NCBI RefSeq assembly: GCF_023161965.1
Contig: NZ_JALNTY010000002.1
Coordinates: 492,905-556,904, forward strand
Source of the DNA: Anaerosoma tenue
Lineage (GTDB): Bacteria > Actinomycetota > Coriobacteriia > Anaerosomatales > Anaerosomataceae
DNA length: 64,000 bases
Reading direction: 5' to 3'
Shown here: positions 51,391 to 60,734 of the stretch, piece after piece
How positions within the stretch are numbered: position 1 is the first letter of the stretch
Layout: each line of letters opens with the position of its first letter
Program-made: the position numbers and the translations under genes
The notes under the pieces: generated by a model
Database searches by the model: none
What the model was told of the DNA's origin: nothing
The model's input: the letters and a program-made list of their open reading frames with translations, nothing else

Positions 51391-53012
51391 CGGCGACCAC
51401 CCCCGCACGCGGTGGTGGCACGCTCGTTGGCACGGGATCCCTCGTGCGGATGATGCTCCGCCGCGACCGCGTGAAACTGCCGAGCTGGATCCTCGGCATA
51501 TCGCTCTTCTGGCTCTACTACACACGGCTCGTACCGACGGCGTATCCCACCAAGGCCGACCTTGACGCCATCGTGGGGATGATGGGCGGGGCCACCGGGC
51601 GCATGTGGACCGGGCCGACGTACTTCCTGGACAACATGACGTACGAGACGTTCATCCCGGCCGCATATGGCGGCTATCTGATCCTGGTGATCGTGCTGAT
51701 GAGCATCCTGCTCATCGTGCGGCATACGCGTGTGGAGGAGCAGACCGGCCGGGCCGAGCTCGTGCGGGCGAGCGTGGTGGGACGGCACGCGCCGCTTACC
51801 GCGGCACTGCTGGTGGCGCTCATCGCCAACGGAGCCACCGCCGGGCTCATCGCGATCATGATGATTGCCGACCCGATCTTCTCCACCGCCGGTTCGCTGC
51901 TGTTCGCCGCGGGATGCTTCGCGAGCGGACTCGCGTTCGCCGGACTCACGGCGGCGATCGTGCAGGTGACCGAGTACTCGCGGACCGCCACCAGCCTGGC
52001 GGCAGGGGCGGGCCTTGGCGGAGCGTTCCTGATCAAGGCGCTCGGCGACATGGGTCACGAGCACGGCACGCTGCTCTCGTGGTTCTCGCCCATGGCCTGG
52101 CCGCAACAGACCGCGCCGTTCGTGCTCGACCGCTGGTGGCCGCTCGCTCTTTCGGTCGCGTTTGCCGTGGCGACTGCGGCGCTCGGTTACTGGCTTGCCG
52201 CACGACGTGACGTAGGAGCCGGGCTCATCGCCCCACGTGCGGGCAAAGCGCGCGCCAAAGGCTGGCTCGGTACGCCGGTCGGTCTGGCATGGCGGCTCGA
52301 GCGTCGGACGATCATGTGGTGGGCGATCGGATTGGGCGTGCTCGGCATGAGCATGGGCGCATTCGCCGAGCGTGCCGTGCCGGGTGAGATGCCCGAGGCG
52401 CTCCTGGTGGTGCTCGGTGGTGCGGAGAACATCACAGCCGGCTACCTGGCGTACATGGGCGTGTTCATGGCCTCGATCGTTGCCGTCTACGCGGTCCTTG
52501 CGATGCAGGGTCTGCGTGCCGAGGAGACCGGCGGACGCGGTGAGCCGGTACTGGCCGCCGCGGTCAGCCGCTGGTCGTGGCTGGGCGCGAACCTGCTCGT
52601 CGGCACGATCGGCGTTGTGGTCATCATGGGGGTAGCGGGGGCGATGACCGGACTCGGTGCAGCCTCGGTGCTTGGCGACAACGCGCTGATCTGGGAGGTC
52701 ACCGCTGCGCACCTCAACCACGTGCCGCCGATCCTGGTAGTGCTCGGCGTGGCGGCGCTGCTCTTCGGTCTTCTGCCGAGGGCGACCGGCGCATCCTGGG
52801 CGCTCGTCGCGTACGGCTTCATCGTGGGCACGTTCGGCGCGCTGATGGACCTGCCCGACGTCGCCTTCGACATCTCGCCGTTCGAGCACCCGGCACGGAT
52901 GCCGCTCGAGGAGTTCGAGCTCGTGCCGGTAGCCGTGCTCGTGGCGATCGCCGTGGGGTTGGTCGCTGCCGGTCTCGTTGCTTTCCGGCGACGCGATCTC
53001 GACGTGACGTAG
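51387..53012 (+). CDS. ABC-2 exporter permease
   Basis: 541 residues. Twelve hydrophobic segments in two halves, the second beginning with [32 protein letters not shown]. Both halves carry the phrase like [23 protein letters not shown] or [21 protein letters not shown], an internal duplication typical of large ABC-2 permeases such as those of polyketide or multidrug exporters. Partner of the preceding ATPase. Followed by a perfect hairpin terminator (53045-53070). Confidence 0.93.
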   Translation: MTATTPARGGGTLVGTGSLVRMMLRRDRVKLPSWILGISLFWLYYTRLVPTAYPTKADLDAIVGMMGGATGRMWTGPTYFLDNMTYETFIPAAYGGYLILVIVLMSILLIVRHTRVEEQTGRAELVRASVVGRHAPLTAALLVALIANGATAGLIAIMMIADPIFSTAGSLLFAAGCFASGLAFAGLTAAIVQVTEYSRTATSLAAGAGLGGAFLIKALGDMGHEHGTLLSWFSPMAWPQQTAPFVLDRWWPLALSVAFAVATAALGYWLAARRDVGAGLIAPRAGKARAKGWLGTPVGLAWRLERRTIMWWAIGLGVLGMSMGAFAERAVPGEMPEALLVVLGGAENITAGYLAYMGVFMASIVAVYAVLAMQGLRAEETGGRGEPVLAAAVSRWSWLGANLLVGTIGVVVIMGVAGAMTGLGAASVLGDNALIWEVTAAHLNHVPPILVVLGVAALLFGLLPRATGASWALVAYGFIVGTFGALMDLPDVAFDISPFEHPARMPLEEFELVPVAVLVAIAVGLVAAGLVAFRRRDLDVT

Positions 53013-53044
53013 GGGGCCGCATCCGCCGGTCCTATCAGGACGAG

Positions 53045-53070
53045 ACGGCCCGCCTCCCGAGGCGGGCCGT
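53045..53070 (+). terminator. perfect GC-rich hairpin after the ABC-2 operon
   Basis: ACGGCCCGCCTC (53045-53056), CC loop, GAGGCGGGCCGT (53059-53070): 12 bp, no mismatch, with an additional CGAGA/TCTCG flank. No T-run. Lies 33 nt after the permease stop. Confidence 0.72.
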
Positions 53071-53154
53071 ACGTCTCGGGTTCATGCTCGTGCGCCGGTC
53101 GCCCCGGCGTTGCCGGGGGTATGAACCGACTGTCAGCCGACAGGAAGCGGTGAT

Positions 53155-53778
53155 GTGGCGATGTCTGTTGAGAGTCCGGCCTACGAGGTCGTACGGCGTG
53201 AGGGGTCGTTCGAGTTGCGCCGGTACGAGCGGTATCTGACGGCGAGTGTCACGGTCCGCGCGGACAGCCACAACGGCGCCGCCTACAAGGCGTTCGGCGT
53301 GCTCGCCGACTACATCTTCGGCAACAACGTCGCCGCAGGCTCCATCCCGATGACCGCGCCCGTGAGCACGAGCCGGACGGAAGGGGCCCGGATCGCCATG
53401 ACGGCACCGGTGACCTCGGAGCGGGTCAGGAGCGCTGAGCTGACCGGGGCGGCCCCTCTGTGCACCGTCAACTGCGCCGGGAAGTATACCGTACGGTTCA
53501 CCATGCCCTCGCGCTACACCGAACTGGCGGACCTTCCACAGCCTAACGACCCGCGTGTCCGGCTCGACGTGGTGCCTGTGCATCGGGCGGTGGCCGAAGG
53601 GTTCGGCGGGCGGCTGGACGACGAGATGGTCGCGGCATCGGCCGAGCGGCTCCGCGCGTGGATGGCCGAGATGGACCTGGCTCCGGGTGGCGAGCCGGAG
53701 GCGGCACAGTACGATGCGCCCTGGAAGCCCGGGTTCATCCGGCACAACGAGGTCATCATCCCGGTAGCCGAGGCCTGA
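53155..53778 (+). CDS. SOUL family heme-binding protein
   Basis: 207 residues from GTG 53155, with AGGAAG 7 nt upstream. SOUL features: YEVVRREGSFELRRYERYLTASV at the N terminus, AFGVLADYIFGNNVAAGSIPMTAPVSTS, AMTAPVTSE, YTVRFTMPSRYTELADLPQPNDPRV and DDEMVAASAERLRAWM. SOUL/HEBP proteins bind heme or porphyrins and lie in the cytoplasm (no signal seen). Metabolic role in bacteria unknown. Convergent with a CWB2 gene with a bidirectional hairpin between. Confidence 0.92.
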   Translation: MAMSVESPAYEVVRREGSFELRRYERYLTASVTVRADSHNGAAYKAFGVLADYIFGNNVAAGSIPMTAPVSTSRTEGARIAMTAPVTSERVRSAELTGAAPLCTVNCAGKYTVRFTMPSRYTELADLPQPNDPRVRLDVVPVHRAVAEGFGGRLDDEMVAASAERLRAWMAEMDLAPGGEPEAAQYDAPWKPGFIRHNEVIIPVAEA

Positions 53779-53782
53779 ACGA

Positions 53783-53811
53783 CCACCCGGCGGTCGCGGA
53801 CCGCCGGGTGG
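53783..53811. terminator. bidirectional hairpin between SOUL and CWB2 genes
   Basis: CCACCCGGCGGTC (53783-53795) pairs perfectly with GACCGCCGGGTGG (53799-53811) around GCG. 13 bp in the 57-nt gap between convergent stops; it would end both transcripts. Confidence 0.75.
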
Positions 53812-53835
53812 CAGTGACGTCGAAGCGGACTGATA

Positions 53836-55779
53836 CTAGTAGATCTTAGCCGCTATCGCGTCGTAGACGGTGGCGCTCAGCACATCGGATCCGCCAAAGC
53901 AGTCCGTCCGGCCGATCTGATAGCGGTGGGCGTCAAGGAAAGCGCCCGTATCCGCGGACAGGGTGCCCCCGTCGGTCAACAACAGTGCGCTGCCGTACAC
54001 GCCCAGCGCCGCGCCCCCGCCAAGGGCGTCGGGGAAGTTCGTGCCGGTGGCGAAGCCGCAGGTGTCGAGGTCGATCCAGCGGTAGGCGAGACCCTTCTCG
54101 GCCACAGCCGTCGCGGTCTCGTACCGGTTGTCGCCCCACCAGCGCTCGGTGATCGTGCCGATGGCGCCGTTGGCGATGATGAGCGTCCTGAGCGCGGTGT
54201 TGGTGCCGGCGCTCACCACGCTCTCGCCGCCCACGATGTACCCGATGGTGATGTCGAGGTCATCCACGGCATCCGCCACGGAACCGGGCACCGAATCCTT
54301 CTGCACGAGCATGATCGGCGCGTTGGCCGCTCCGGCGACCGGTCCCACCGCCAGCGCATCCGGGAAGTTCTCACCGGTAGCGAAGCAGGCGCGGTCCATC
54401 TCGCCGGCGCCGAGGATCGTCCCCAGCCGGCGTGCGACTTCGGCCGAGGTCTCGTACCGGTTGTCGCCCCAGATCCGCTCAACAGCGTAGCTGGCATCCA
54501 GCTGGGTCATGACCGCATCGGACACCACGCTGCTGCCGCCGATGATCCAGACCTTCGTGGGGTTCAGCCGTGTGATCTCGGCAAGCGTCGCCGATGGTAT
54601 GGAGTTGGGCGCTGTGAGAAGCAGCGGTGCGCCAAGCGCCCTGGCGAGCGGCGCCGCGCACAGCGCATCAGGGAAGTTCAGCCCGTTGCACAGGACCACA
54701 TCCGTGGCGTCGGTGAAGTACCGCGTGCTCACGGCTGCGGCTGTGGCGTACCTGTCGGTCCCCGACGTGCGGTTGCGGAGTTTCATGTCCGAGGTGGCCA
54801 GCATGACGTCCTGGTCGCCACCGTCGCTCCGCTGATACCCGATCCGATGACCGTACAGGCTGGGGTAGCGGTCCGACTCGGCGCCGCCGAAGCTCGGTGT
54901 CTGCACCAGGTAGAGGCCGGCGATGAGTTGATAGCCGATGTCCGCGAATGCGGTGCCCTCCGCTTCGTGCCAGGCCACAGAGCGGTCGAAGATCGTGGGT
55001 GCGTGCTCGTCGAGCGTGTCGCTTGTGGCGACGTTCTCGATCGCACCGGTGTTCAAGTCACACACGACGATGTCGGTGTCACCGACGCCGTCGTTGGTCT
55101 CAAGCGCAACGCGGCGACCGTGCATCTGGATGTTAGCCACGTAGTCGCTGATCGCAAACGGCCCCTCCCAGTAGTCCCCCACCGGTGACAGTGTTCGGTG
55201 GTAGAGGTTGGCGCTACCCGGGGAGCGTTGTGCCATCACACACAAGCCGTTGTCTACGTCGTAGGCGATATCCGAGGGGCCGTCCGACAGCTGCCTGGCG
55301 GTGTATCCGCCCATGTCGTAGTTGCGGGCCCAGAGGTCATCGTTCGTGTCGTCCCACCAGATCACGAAGTTGCCGTCGATGCGCGGGAACTCTTCCACGG
55401 CAGCCGTTGCCCGAACCGTGCTCACAGTGTTCGTGCTCCACTGGTACATCTTGATGTCGTAGTTGCCGGAGCTGTTGTCCTGGAAGACGACCCGGTCACC
55501 CGAGACGTCCGGTTCGGCTTGCGTGCCTCCCGTGCTCGGGATCGTGCGCGTCACGCCGGTGGCGATGTTCCTGACCCGGATGCCGTTCTCGTACTCGTAG
55601 GCGAGGAGATGGCCGTCCAGCGCGGCGGTGTCCTCGGCGGCGGTTCCGCTGCCCGACACGACGACCTGCGTCCAGTCGACCGTGGGCATGATCACCACCA
55701 GGCCGGACGCCGAGCCCCCGAGCAGCATCACCACCGTCACACAACACAGAACGACCTGACGCGTATGAGTGAGTCTCAT
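53836..55779 (-). CDS. secreted beta-propeller plus CWB2 surface protein
   Basis: 647 residues from ATG 55779 with GGAAGGGGG upstream; longer in-frame sequence upstream passes through the divergent promoter region and is not used. Signal peptide (RLTHTRQVVLCCVTVVMLLGGSASG). Propeller part residues about 50-350 with repeated short blades (AYEYENGIRVRNIATG, GDRVVFQDNSSGNYDIKMYQW). CWB2 units: TDRYATAAAVS, DNRYETSAEVA and DNRYETATAVA, each followed by NFPDALx cores. Similar in layout to the 39.5-kb gene, so paralogous. No partner genes. Confidence 0.92.
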   Translation of the reverse strand: MRLTHTRQVVLCCVTVVMLLGGSASGLVVIMPTVDWTQVVVSGSGTAAEDTAALDGHLLAYEYENGIRVRNIATGVTRTIPSTGGTQAEPDVSGDRVVFQDNSSGNYDIKMYQWSTNTVSTVRATAAVEEFPRIDGNFVIWWDDTNDDLWARNYDMGGYTARQLSDGPSDIAYDVDNGLCVMAQRSPGSANLYHRTLSPVGDYWEGPFAISDYVANIQMHGRRVALETNDGVGDTDIVVCDLNTGAIENVATSDTLDEHAPTIFDRSVAWHEAEGTAFADIGYQLIAGLYLVQTPSFGGAESDRYPSLYGHRIGYQRSDGGDQDVMLATSDMKLRNRTSGTDRYATAAAVSTRYFTDATDVVLCNGLNFPDALCAAPLARALGAPLLLTAPNSIPSATLAEITRLNPTKVWIIGGSSVVSDAVMTQLDASYAVERIWGDNRYETSAEVARRLGTILGAGEMDRACFATGENFPDALAVGPVAGAANAPIMLVQKDSVPGSVADAVDDLDITIGYIVGGESVVSAGTNTALRTLIIANGAIGTITERWWGDNRYETATAVAEKGLAYRWIDLDTCGFATGTNFPDALGGGAALGVYGSALLLTDGGTLSADTGAFLDAHRYQIGRTDCFGGSDVLSATVYDAIAAKIY

Positions 55780-55991
55780 CACGTCCCCCTTCCTGCGCGG
55801 TGTCGCTGCGCGTGACACCCCCCTTGTGGATAAGACGCTGTACCCGCCCCCGGAGATGACGTAACGGTGTGGCACGTCGCGAGGGACGAGCGGTCGGGGC
55901 GGCCAGACACGCCGGGTTAGGGCCTGCGCCGCCGGTCTCGCCTCGTGCGCCCGTACGCGGTAATCTCGGCGTGCAGCGGAAGGAGGGCGGC

Positions 55992-56576
55992 ATGTCACTC
56001 GACGATTACAACGAGAAACGTCACTTCGGCCATACGCCCGAGCCCGCGGGGAGCGCCGGGCGGTCCGGGGAGGGTCCTGCGGGCGGGCTGCGCTTCGTGG
56101 TGCAGAAGCACGACGCGTCCCAACTGCACTACGACTTCCGGCTGGAGTGGGACGGGGTGCTTCTCTCGTGGGCAGTGCCAAAGGGGCCCAGCCTCGACCC
56201 GAAGGACAAGCGGCTCGCCGTGGAGGTGGAAGACCACCCGGTTGACTACGCCGACTTCGAGGGGGTCATACCCGAGGACGAGTATGGTGGCGGCACCGTG
56301 ATGGTGTGGGACCGGGGCACGTATGAGCCCCGGGGCGACATGGCGGAGATGCGCGCCGACGGCAGCATCAAGGTGGACATGCGCGGCGAGAAGCTTCGCG
56401 GGGGGTTCGCGCTGGTGCGCATGAAGCGGCGCGAGGGCGAGAAGCGGGACAACTGGCTGCTCATCAAGGAGCGCGACGACGAGGCCCGACCACGTGACTC
56501 GTACGATGTCTTGGCCGAGGAGCCCGGCTCCGCTAAGACCGGCCGGAGCATGGAGGAGATCGCGGCGGAGGCCTGA
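55992..56576 (+). CDS. stand-alone LigD-type 3'-phosphoesterase
   Basis: 194 residues from ATG 55992 with AGGAGGGCGG upstream. Matches the phosphoesterase (PE) domain of bacterial LigD: FVVQKHDASQLHYDFRLEWDGVLLSWAVPKGPSLDP, EDHPVDYADFEGVIPEDEYGGGTVMVWDRGTYEP, and terminal RDNWLLIKERDD. PE domains remove 3'-phosphates or ribonucleotides from DNA ends during non-homologous end joining. No ligase, polymerase or Ku gene is in the window. Divergent from the CWB2 gene; the 210 nt between contains a DnaA-box-like 9-mer at 55825-55833. Confidence 0.93.
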   Translation: MSLDDYNEKRHFGHTPEPAGSAGRSGEGPAGGLRFVVQKHDASQLHYDFRLEWDGVLLSWAVPKGPSLDPKDKRLAVEVEDHPVDYADFEGVIPEDEYGGGTVMVWDRGTYEPRGDMAEMRADGSIKVDMRGEKLRGGFALVRMKRREGEKRDNWLLIKERDDEARPRDSYDVLAEEPGSAKTGRSMEEIAAEA

Positions 56577-56638
56577 TCGAACGCCGTCTGCGGCATCGGG
56601 TGCTGTCGCGGGCGGCCCGTGTGCGCTACGGTATCTCC

Positions 56639-57307
56639 ATGGCTGCCACACGATCCGTCTTCGACATACTCGGTCCGGTGATGATCGGCCCCTCCTCGAG
56701 CCACACCGCCGGAGCGGTGAGGCTGGGCCTGCTGGCCCGGGCGATCGTCGGCCGACTGCCTGATTCTGTCACGGTCACGCTCCACGGATCGTTCGCCTCG
56801 ACAGGCAAGGGCCACGGCACCGATCTCGCCATTGTTGCGGGCTTGCTCGGCATGCGTCCCGACGACCCGGGGATCGTGGATGCTTTCGAGCGGGCGGCGG
56901 ACGCCGGAATGGAGTTCGACATCCGCACCGGCGACCTCGGCGACGTGCACGCTAACACGGCGCTTCTCCAGCTGTCACTCGGTGACCGCACGGTGGAGAT
57001 CATGGGATCGTCGATCGGCGGTGGCGAGGTGCTCGTGACGCGTATGGGCCGTTTTGAGGTGTACGCCACGGGCCGCATGCCGCTGCTCATCGTGGAGCAC
57101 ACCGATCTGCCGGGAGAGATCGCGGCGGTCACGCGGATCATCTCCGAACATGGCGCCAACATCGCCGAGATGCGCGTGTCGCGCACGCGCAGAGGCGCCG
57201 AGGCGTTGATGCTGATCGAGACCGACACCGAACTCGACGCGGACGCGCTGGCCGCCATCGCCGAACTCCCTGGCGTGATGGTGACCCGCGCGGTGCCGGC
57301 GGTCTAG
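56639..57307 (+). CDS. sdaAB: L-serine dehydratase, beta subunit
   Basis: 222 residues from ATG 56639 (MAATRSVFDILGPVMIGPSSSHTAGAVRLG); weak ribosome site. The SSSHTAG block is typical of the beta domain of iron-sulfur L-serine dehydratase; the second half is an ACT domain (LLIVEHTDLPGEIAAVTRIISEHGANIAEM). With SdaAA it deaminates L-serine to pyruvate and ammonia. The ACT domain suggests serine sensing. 11 nt before sdaAA. Confidence 0.95.
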   Translation: MAATRSVFDILGPVMIGPSSSHTAGAVRLGLLARAIVGRLPDSVTVTLHGSFASTGKGHGTDLAIVAGLLGMRPDDPGIVDAFERAADAGMEFDIRTGDLGDVHANTALLQLSLGDRTVEIMGSSIGGGEVLVTRMGRFEVYATGRMPLLIVEHTDLPGEIAAVTRIISEHGANIAEMRVSRTRRGAEALMLIETDTELDADALAAIAELPGVMVTRAVPAV

Positions 57308-57318
57308 GGGAGGCGGCA

Positions 57319-58182
57319 GTGGCGTACACGACGTTCGCGGAACTCCTCGAGGCCGCGCGGGTGCACGGCTCGCTCGCAGCCGCCGCGATCGAGCGAGAGT
57401 CGTACGAGACCGGCGAGCCGGAAGAGGCGCTCCGTGCCCGCATGCGAGATCATCTGGGTGTCATGCGCGAAGCGGTGTCGCTCGGGCTGCAGGGAGACGC
57501 GCGCTCCCGCTCGGGCCTCGTGGGCGGCGATGCCGCACGGGTGGCGGCATCCGGCTCCGGCGTGCTCGGCGGGTTGTTCTCCCGCGCGCTGTCTGCAGCG
57601 CTGGCCGTCTCCGAGGTGAACGCGGCGATGGGTCGCGTGGTCGCCGCTCCCACCGGGGGCGCGTCGGGAGTGTTGCCGGGCGTGCTCATTGCCACAGCCG
57701 ACGATCGCGGCCTGGCCGACGACGCGGTGGTGGACGCCCTGTTCGCCGCTGCCGCGATCGGGGCGGTGATCGAGGCGCGCACCAACCTCTCGGGCGCCGC
57801 CGCGGGATGTCAGGCCGAGGTGGGGGCTGCCGCGGCGATGGCGGCCGGCGCCACCACGGAGCTTCTCGGCGGTTCGCCGGAGGAGGCCGGGCACGCGGCC
57901 GCTCTCGCGCTGCAGGGCCTGCTCGGCCTTGTCTGCGACCCGGTGTGCGGCCTCGTGGAGGTGCCCTGTGTGGCGCGCAACGGCACGGCTACCGGCGTGG
58001 CGCTCTCGGCGATAGAGATGGCCCGCGCGGGCGTGCGATTCCCCATCCCGTTCGACGAGGTGGCCGAGGCGCTCGCAGGCGTGGGACGCGCGCTCCCGGC
58101 ATCGTTGCGGGAGACCGCCCAGGGTGGTCTCGCTGCCACTCCGACGGCCCGCAGGATCGAGCGCTCGATCACCGATGCATGA
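57319..58182 (+). CDS. sdaAA: L-serine dehydratase, iron-sulfur alpha subunit
   Basis: 287 residues from GTG 57319 with GGGGAGG upstream. Cysteines for the 4Fe-4S cluster: GCQAEVG, VCDPVCGLVEVPC. Also VNAAMGRVVAAPTGGASGVLPGVL and ARNGTATGVALSAIEMA. Usual family length. Followed by 146 nt with a perfect GAGA-loop hairpin (58208-58227) and then an amino-acid ABC importer. Confidence 0.96.
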   Translation: MAYTTFAELLEAARVHGSLAAAAIERESYETGEPEEALRARMRDHLGVMREAVSLGLQGDARSRSGLVGGDAARVAASGSGVLGGLFSRALSAALAVSEVNAAMGRVVAAPTGGASGVLPGVLIATADDRGLADDAVVDALFAAAAIGAVIEARTNLSGAAAGCQAEVGAAAAMAAGATTELLGGSPEEAGHAAALALQGLLGLVCDPVCGLVEVPCVARNGTATGVALSAIEMARAGVRFPIPFDEVAEALAGVGRALPASLRETAQGGLAATPTARRIERSITDA

Positions 58183-58207
58183 CAACGTCAACATACTGTA
58201 AACTGTT

Positions 58208-58227
58208 CCGCACGCGAGAGCGTGCGG
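58208..58227 (+). terminator. tetraloop hairpin after sdaAA
   Basis: CCGCACGC, GAGA loop, GCGTGCGG: 8 bp perfect stem with a GNRA tetraloop 25 nt after the sdaAA stop. Terminator or mRNA-stabilising hairpin; the ABC ATPase gene starts 101 nt further on. Confidence 0.55.
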
Positions 58228-58328
58228 TCTGTGTATCGCCCGAGGGCTCGAGCCTCCGGGGCACAGGTCGGCCGACCAAGTGCCATCCGGCGTTGGCTCC
58301 GATACATTGCGGACACTAGGAGCATGCA

Positions 58329-59054
58329 TTGATCGAACTCATCGGAGTGAGCAAACACTTCGGGAACCATCAAGCGCTCAAAGAGATCGACCTGTTCGTC
58401 CCGTCCGGACAGAAGCTGGTCATCATCGGACCGTCGGGCTCCGGCAAGTCAACGCTCATCCGGTGCATCAACATGTTGGAGAAGCCGAGCGCCGGCCGTG
58501 TCATCGTGGACGGCATCGAGGTCACCGCTCCCCGGGCGCCGATCGCCAAGGTGCGTCAGCAGGTGGCGATGGTCTTCCAGTCGTTCAACCTCTACCCGCA
58601 CAAGACAGTGCTGGAGAACGTCACGCTCGCGCCGATCGTGGTCTCGGGCGTGTCGCGTGAAGAGGCCACCGAGTCGGGACTCGCGTACCTGGAGCGCGTA
58701 GGGCTGAGCAGCCAGGCCGAGAAGTATCCCGCACAGCTCTCGGGCGGTCAGCAGCAGCGCGTAGCCATAGCCCGGGCACTCAACATGCATCCCAAGATCA
58801 TGCTCTTCGACGAGCCCACCTCGGCGCTCGATCCGGAGATGATCCAGGAGGTGCTCGAGGTCATCATCGGCCTTGCCCATGGGGGCATCACGATGGTGGT
58901 CGTGACTCACGAGATGGGATTCGCAAAGGAAGCGGCGGACCGCGTGGTCTTCATGGACGACGGTTTGATCCTCGAGGACGGTACTCCCGAGCACTTCTTC
59001 GAGAACCCGCAGCACGAGCGCACCAAGCTCTTCCTGAGCAAGATCCTGCGGTAG
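58329..59054 (+). CDS. polar amino-acid ABC transporter ATP-binding protein
   Basis: 241 residues from TTG 58329 ([12 protein letters not shown]), with AGGAG 6 nt upstream; an ATG at 58324 is out of frame and stops at once. Walker [10 protein letters not shown], signature [15 protein letters not shown], Walker [15 protein letters not shown], and the amino-acid-type ending [18 protein letters not shown]. First of a four-gene importer that follows sdaAA. Confidence 0.94.
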   Translation: MIELIGVSKHFGNHQALKEIDLFVPSGQKLVIIGPSGSGKSTLIRCINMLEKPSAGRVIVDGIEVTAPRAPIAKVRQQVAMVFQSFNLYPHKTVLENVTLAPIVVSGVSREEATESGLAYLERVGLSSQAEKYPAQLSGGQQQRVAIARALNMHPKIMLFDEPTSALDPEMIQEVLEVIIGLAHGGITMVVVTHEMGFAKEAADRVVFMDDGLILEDGTPEHFFENPQHERTKLFLSKILR

Positions 59055-59156
59055 GGGATCGCAAGCGGGGCTCTCCGGGACCGATCGGGTTCCGTGGCCG
59101 GTTGGCAGTGAACGCGTGATCACGCATCCCGGGTATCCCGGGGAGAAGGAGGAAGC

Positions 59157-59999
59157 ATGAAGAGGACCGTACTGTCTCTGCTCCTTGCGCTTGCGCTCGT
59201 GTTGAGCGTCTCCGCGCTGGCGGGCTGCAGCTCGGAGGAGCCCGCCGAGCCCGCCGACAACGGGTCCGAGGAGCCGGCCGCCAGCGATCTTCCCGCCGGC
59301 GTCCAGGAGATCGCCGACGAGGGCGAGCTCCGTGTGGGTGTGAAGGCCGACGTTCCGAACTTCGGTCTGCAGGATGCGGCTACCGGTGAGTTCTCCGGCA
59401 TGGAGATCGACCTCGCCTACGAGCTCGCCGAGCGCATGGGCCTCTCCAGGGACGACGTGGTCTTCGAGGCCGTCACGGCCAAGACCCGTGGCCCGCTGCT
59501 CGACAACGGCCAGCTCGACGTGGTCATCGCCACCTTCACCATCAAGCCCGAGCGTCTCGAGCAGTGGAACTTCTCGGACGCGTACTACCAGGATGAGGTC
59601 GGCCTGCTCGTGAAGAAGGACGCCGGTATCGAGAGCCTCGCGGACCTCGATGGCAAGGTCATCGGCGTGGCTCAGGGCGCGACCTCGCGTGACGCCGTCC
59701 AGGTCGAGGCCGACGCTCTCGGCATCGATGTGGAGTTCCTTGAGTTCGCCACGTACCCGGAGATCAACGCAGCCCTTGAGTCGGGTCGCGTCGACGCGTT
59801 CTCCGTGGACAAATCGATCCTCTCGGGATACCTCACCGATGACTCCGTCATCCTGCCCGACGGCTTCTCGCCCCAGGACTACGGTGTCGCCACCAAGCTG
59901 GGCACCGATGAGCTCCGCGACTTCATCAACGAGATGCTCTCGGACATGGAGGCCAGCGGCGAGATGGACACCCTGCTCGAGAAGTGGAACCTGGGCTGA
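59157..59999 (+). CDS. polar amino-acid ABC transporter substrate-binding lipoprotein
   Basis: 280 residues from ATG 59157 with AGGAGGA upstream. Lipoprotein signal with lipobox LAGC; Glu/Pro-rich linker. SBP family 3: ELRVGVKADVPNFGLQDAATGEFSGMEIDLAYELAERMG, then VVIATFTIKPERLEQWNFSDAYYQDEVG and DLDGKVIGVAQGATS. The EMxID and FS..Y pattern fits glutamate/aspartate/glutamine binders; the actual ligand is open. Encoded between the ATPase and two permeases. Confidence 0.94.
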   Translation: MKRTVLSLLLALALVLSVSALAGCSSEEPAEPADNGSEEPAASDLPAGVQEIADEGELRVGVKADVPNFGLQDAATGEFSGMEIDLAYELAERMGLSRDDVVFEAVTAKTRGPLLDNGQLDVVIATFTIKPERLEQWNFSDAYYQDEVGLLVKKDAGIESLADLDGKVIGVAQGATSRDAVQVEADALGIDVEFLEFATYPEINAALESGRVDAFSVDKSILSGYLTDDSVILPDGFSPQDYGVATKLGTDELRDFINEMLSDMEASGEMDTLLEKWNLG

Positions 60000-60026
60000 T
60001 CGTTCGCGATCAGACCGGAGACGCGC

Positions 60027-60734
60027 ATGTCTGAGCTCATCGCGAGCATAGGCTTCCTGCAGCAGGGGCCGTTCTCGGTCCCGCGCTGGGAGGCGCTGTT
60101 CGCGAACATGGACGTGCTCTGGCAAGGCGCGCTCGTGACACTGCTGGTGGCGTCCCTGGGGCTGGCGCTCGCGCTGGCCCTGGGGACGATCATCGGCGTG
60201 ATGTCGGCGTCGAGCTGGCGCGCGCCTCGTGCGTTCGCCAGGGCGTACGTGGAGTTCTACCAGAACACCCCGCTGCTCATCCAGGTGTTCATGATCTTCA
60301 ACGCGTTGCCGATCATCTTCAAGGGCATGTTCATCCCCGTGGTCACGATCGGCATCATCGGCGTGGGGATGTACCACGGTGCCTACATCGCCGAGGTGGT
60401 CCGCGCCGGCATCCAGTCGATCGGCAGGGGTCAGCTCGAAGCCGCCCTGTCGCAGGGCTTCGGCTACGTAGGCGCGATGCGCTACATCATCATCCCGCAG
60501 GCGATGCGGGTCGTGCTGCCGCCGCTCACCAACCAGGCGGTCAGCCTCATCAAGAACACCTCGGTCATCGCAATCATCGCGGGCGGCGATCTCATGTACG
60601 CCGGCGACTCGTTCGCAGGGCGCTACGGGCACTACGGTCCCACGTATGTGGTCGTGGGTCTGCTGTACTTCCTCATGTGCTTCCCGCTCGCGCGCCTGGC
60701 ACGTAGGCTCGAGTCGAGAGCGAGGGCTGCCTGA
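60027..60734 (+). CDS. polar amino-acid ABC transporter permease 1
   Basis: 235 residues from ATG 60027. About five helices; EAA-type motif GQLEAALSQGFGYVGAMRYIIIPQAMRVVLPPLTNQAVSLIKNTSV. Its TGA overlaps the ATG of the second permease by one base, so heterodimeric assembly with it is likely. Together with the preceding ATPase and binding protein it forms a complete importer. Confidence 0.94.
   Translation: MSELIASIGFLQQGPFSVPRWEALFANMDVLWQGALVTLLVASLGLALALALGTIIGVMSASSWRAPRAFARAYVEFYQNTPLLIQVFMIFNALPIIFKGMFIPVVTIGIIGVGMYHGAYIAEVVRAGIQSIGRGQLEAALSQGFGYVGAMRYIIIPQAMRVVLPPLTNQAVSLIKNTSVIAIIAGGDLMYAGDSFAGRYGHYGPTYVVVGLLYFLMCFPLARLARRLESRARAA

Noticed and set aside
55825..55833. Perfect DnaA box (TTATCCACA on the minus strand)
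   Set aside because: A single 9-mer with no cluster, AT-rich element or dnaA/dnaN gene; not an origin. It may be chance or a DnaA-sensitive promoter.
55780..56181. Extension of the 53.8-kb CWB2 protein upstream to 56181
   Set aside because: It overlaps the divergent promoter region and the 5' part of the LigD-type gene; the signal peptide starts at 55779.
58449..60632. 727-codon minus-strand frame across the importer operon
   Set aside because: His/Arg/Glu-rich shadow of three clearly coding plus-strand genes with Walker motifs, lipobox and permease signatures.
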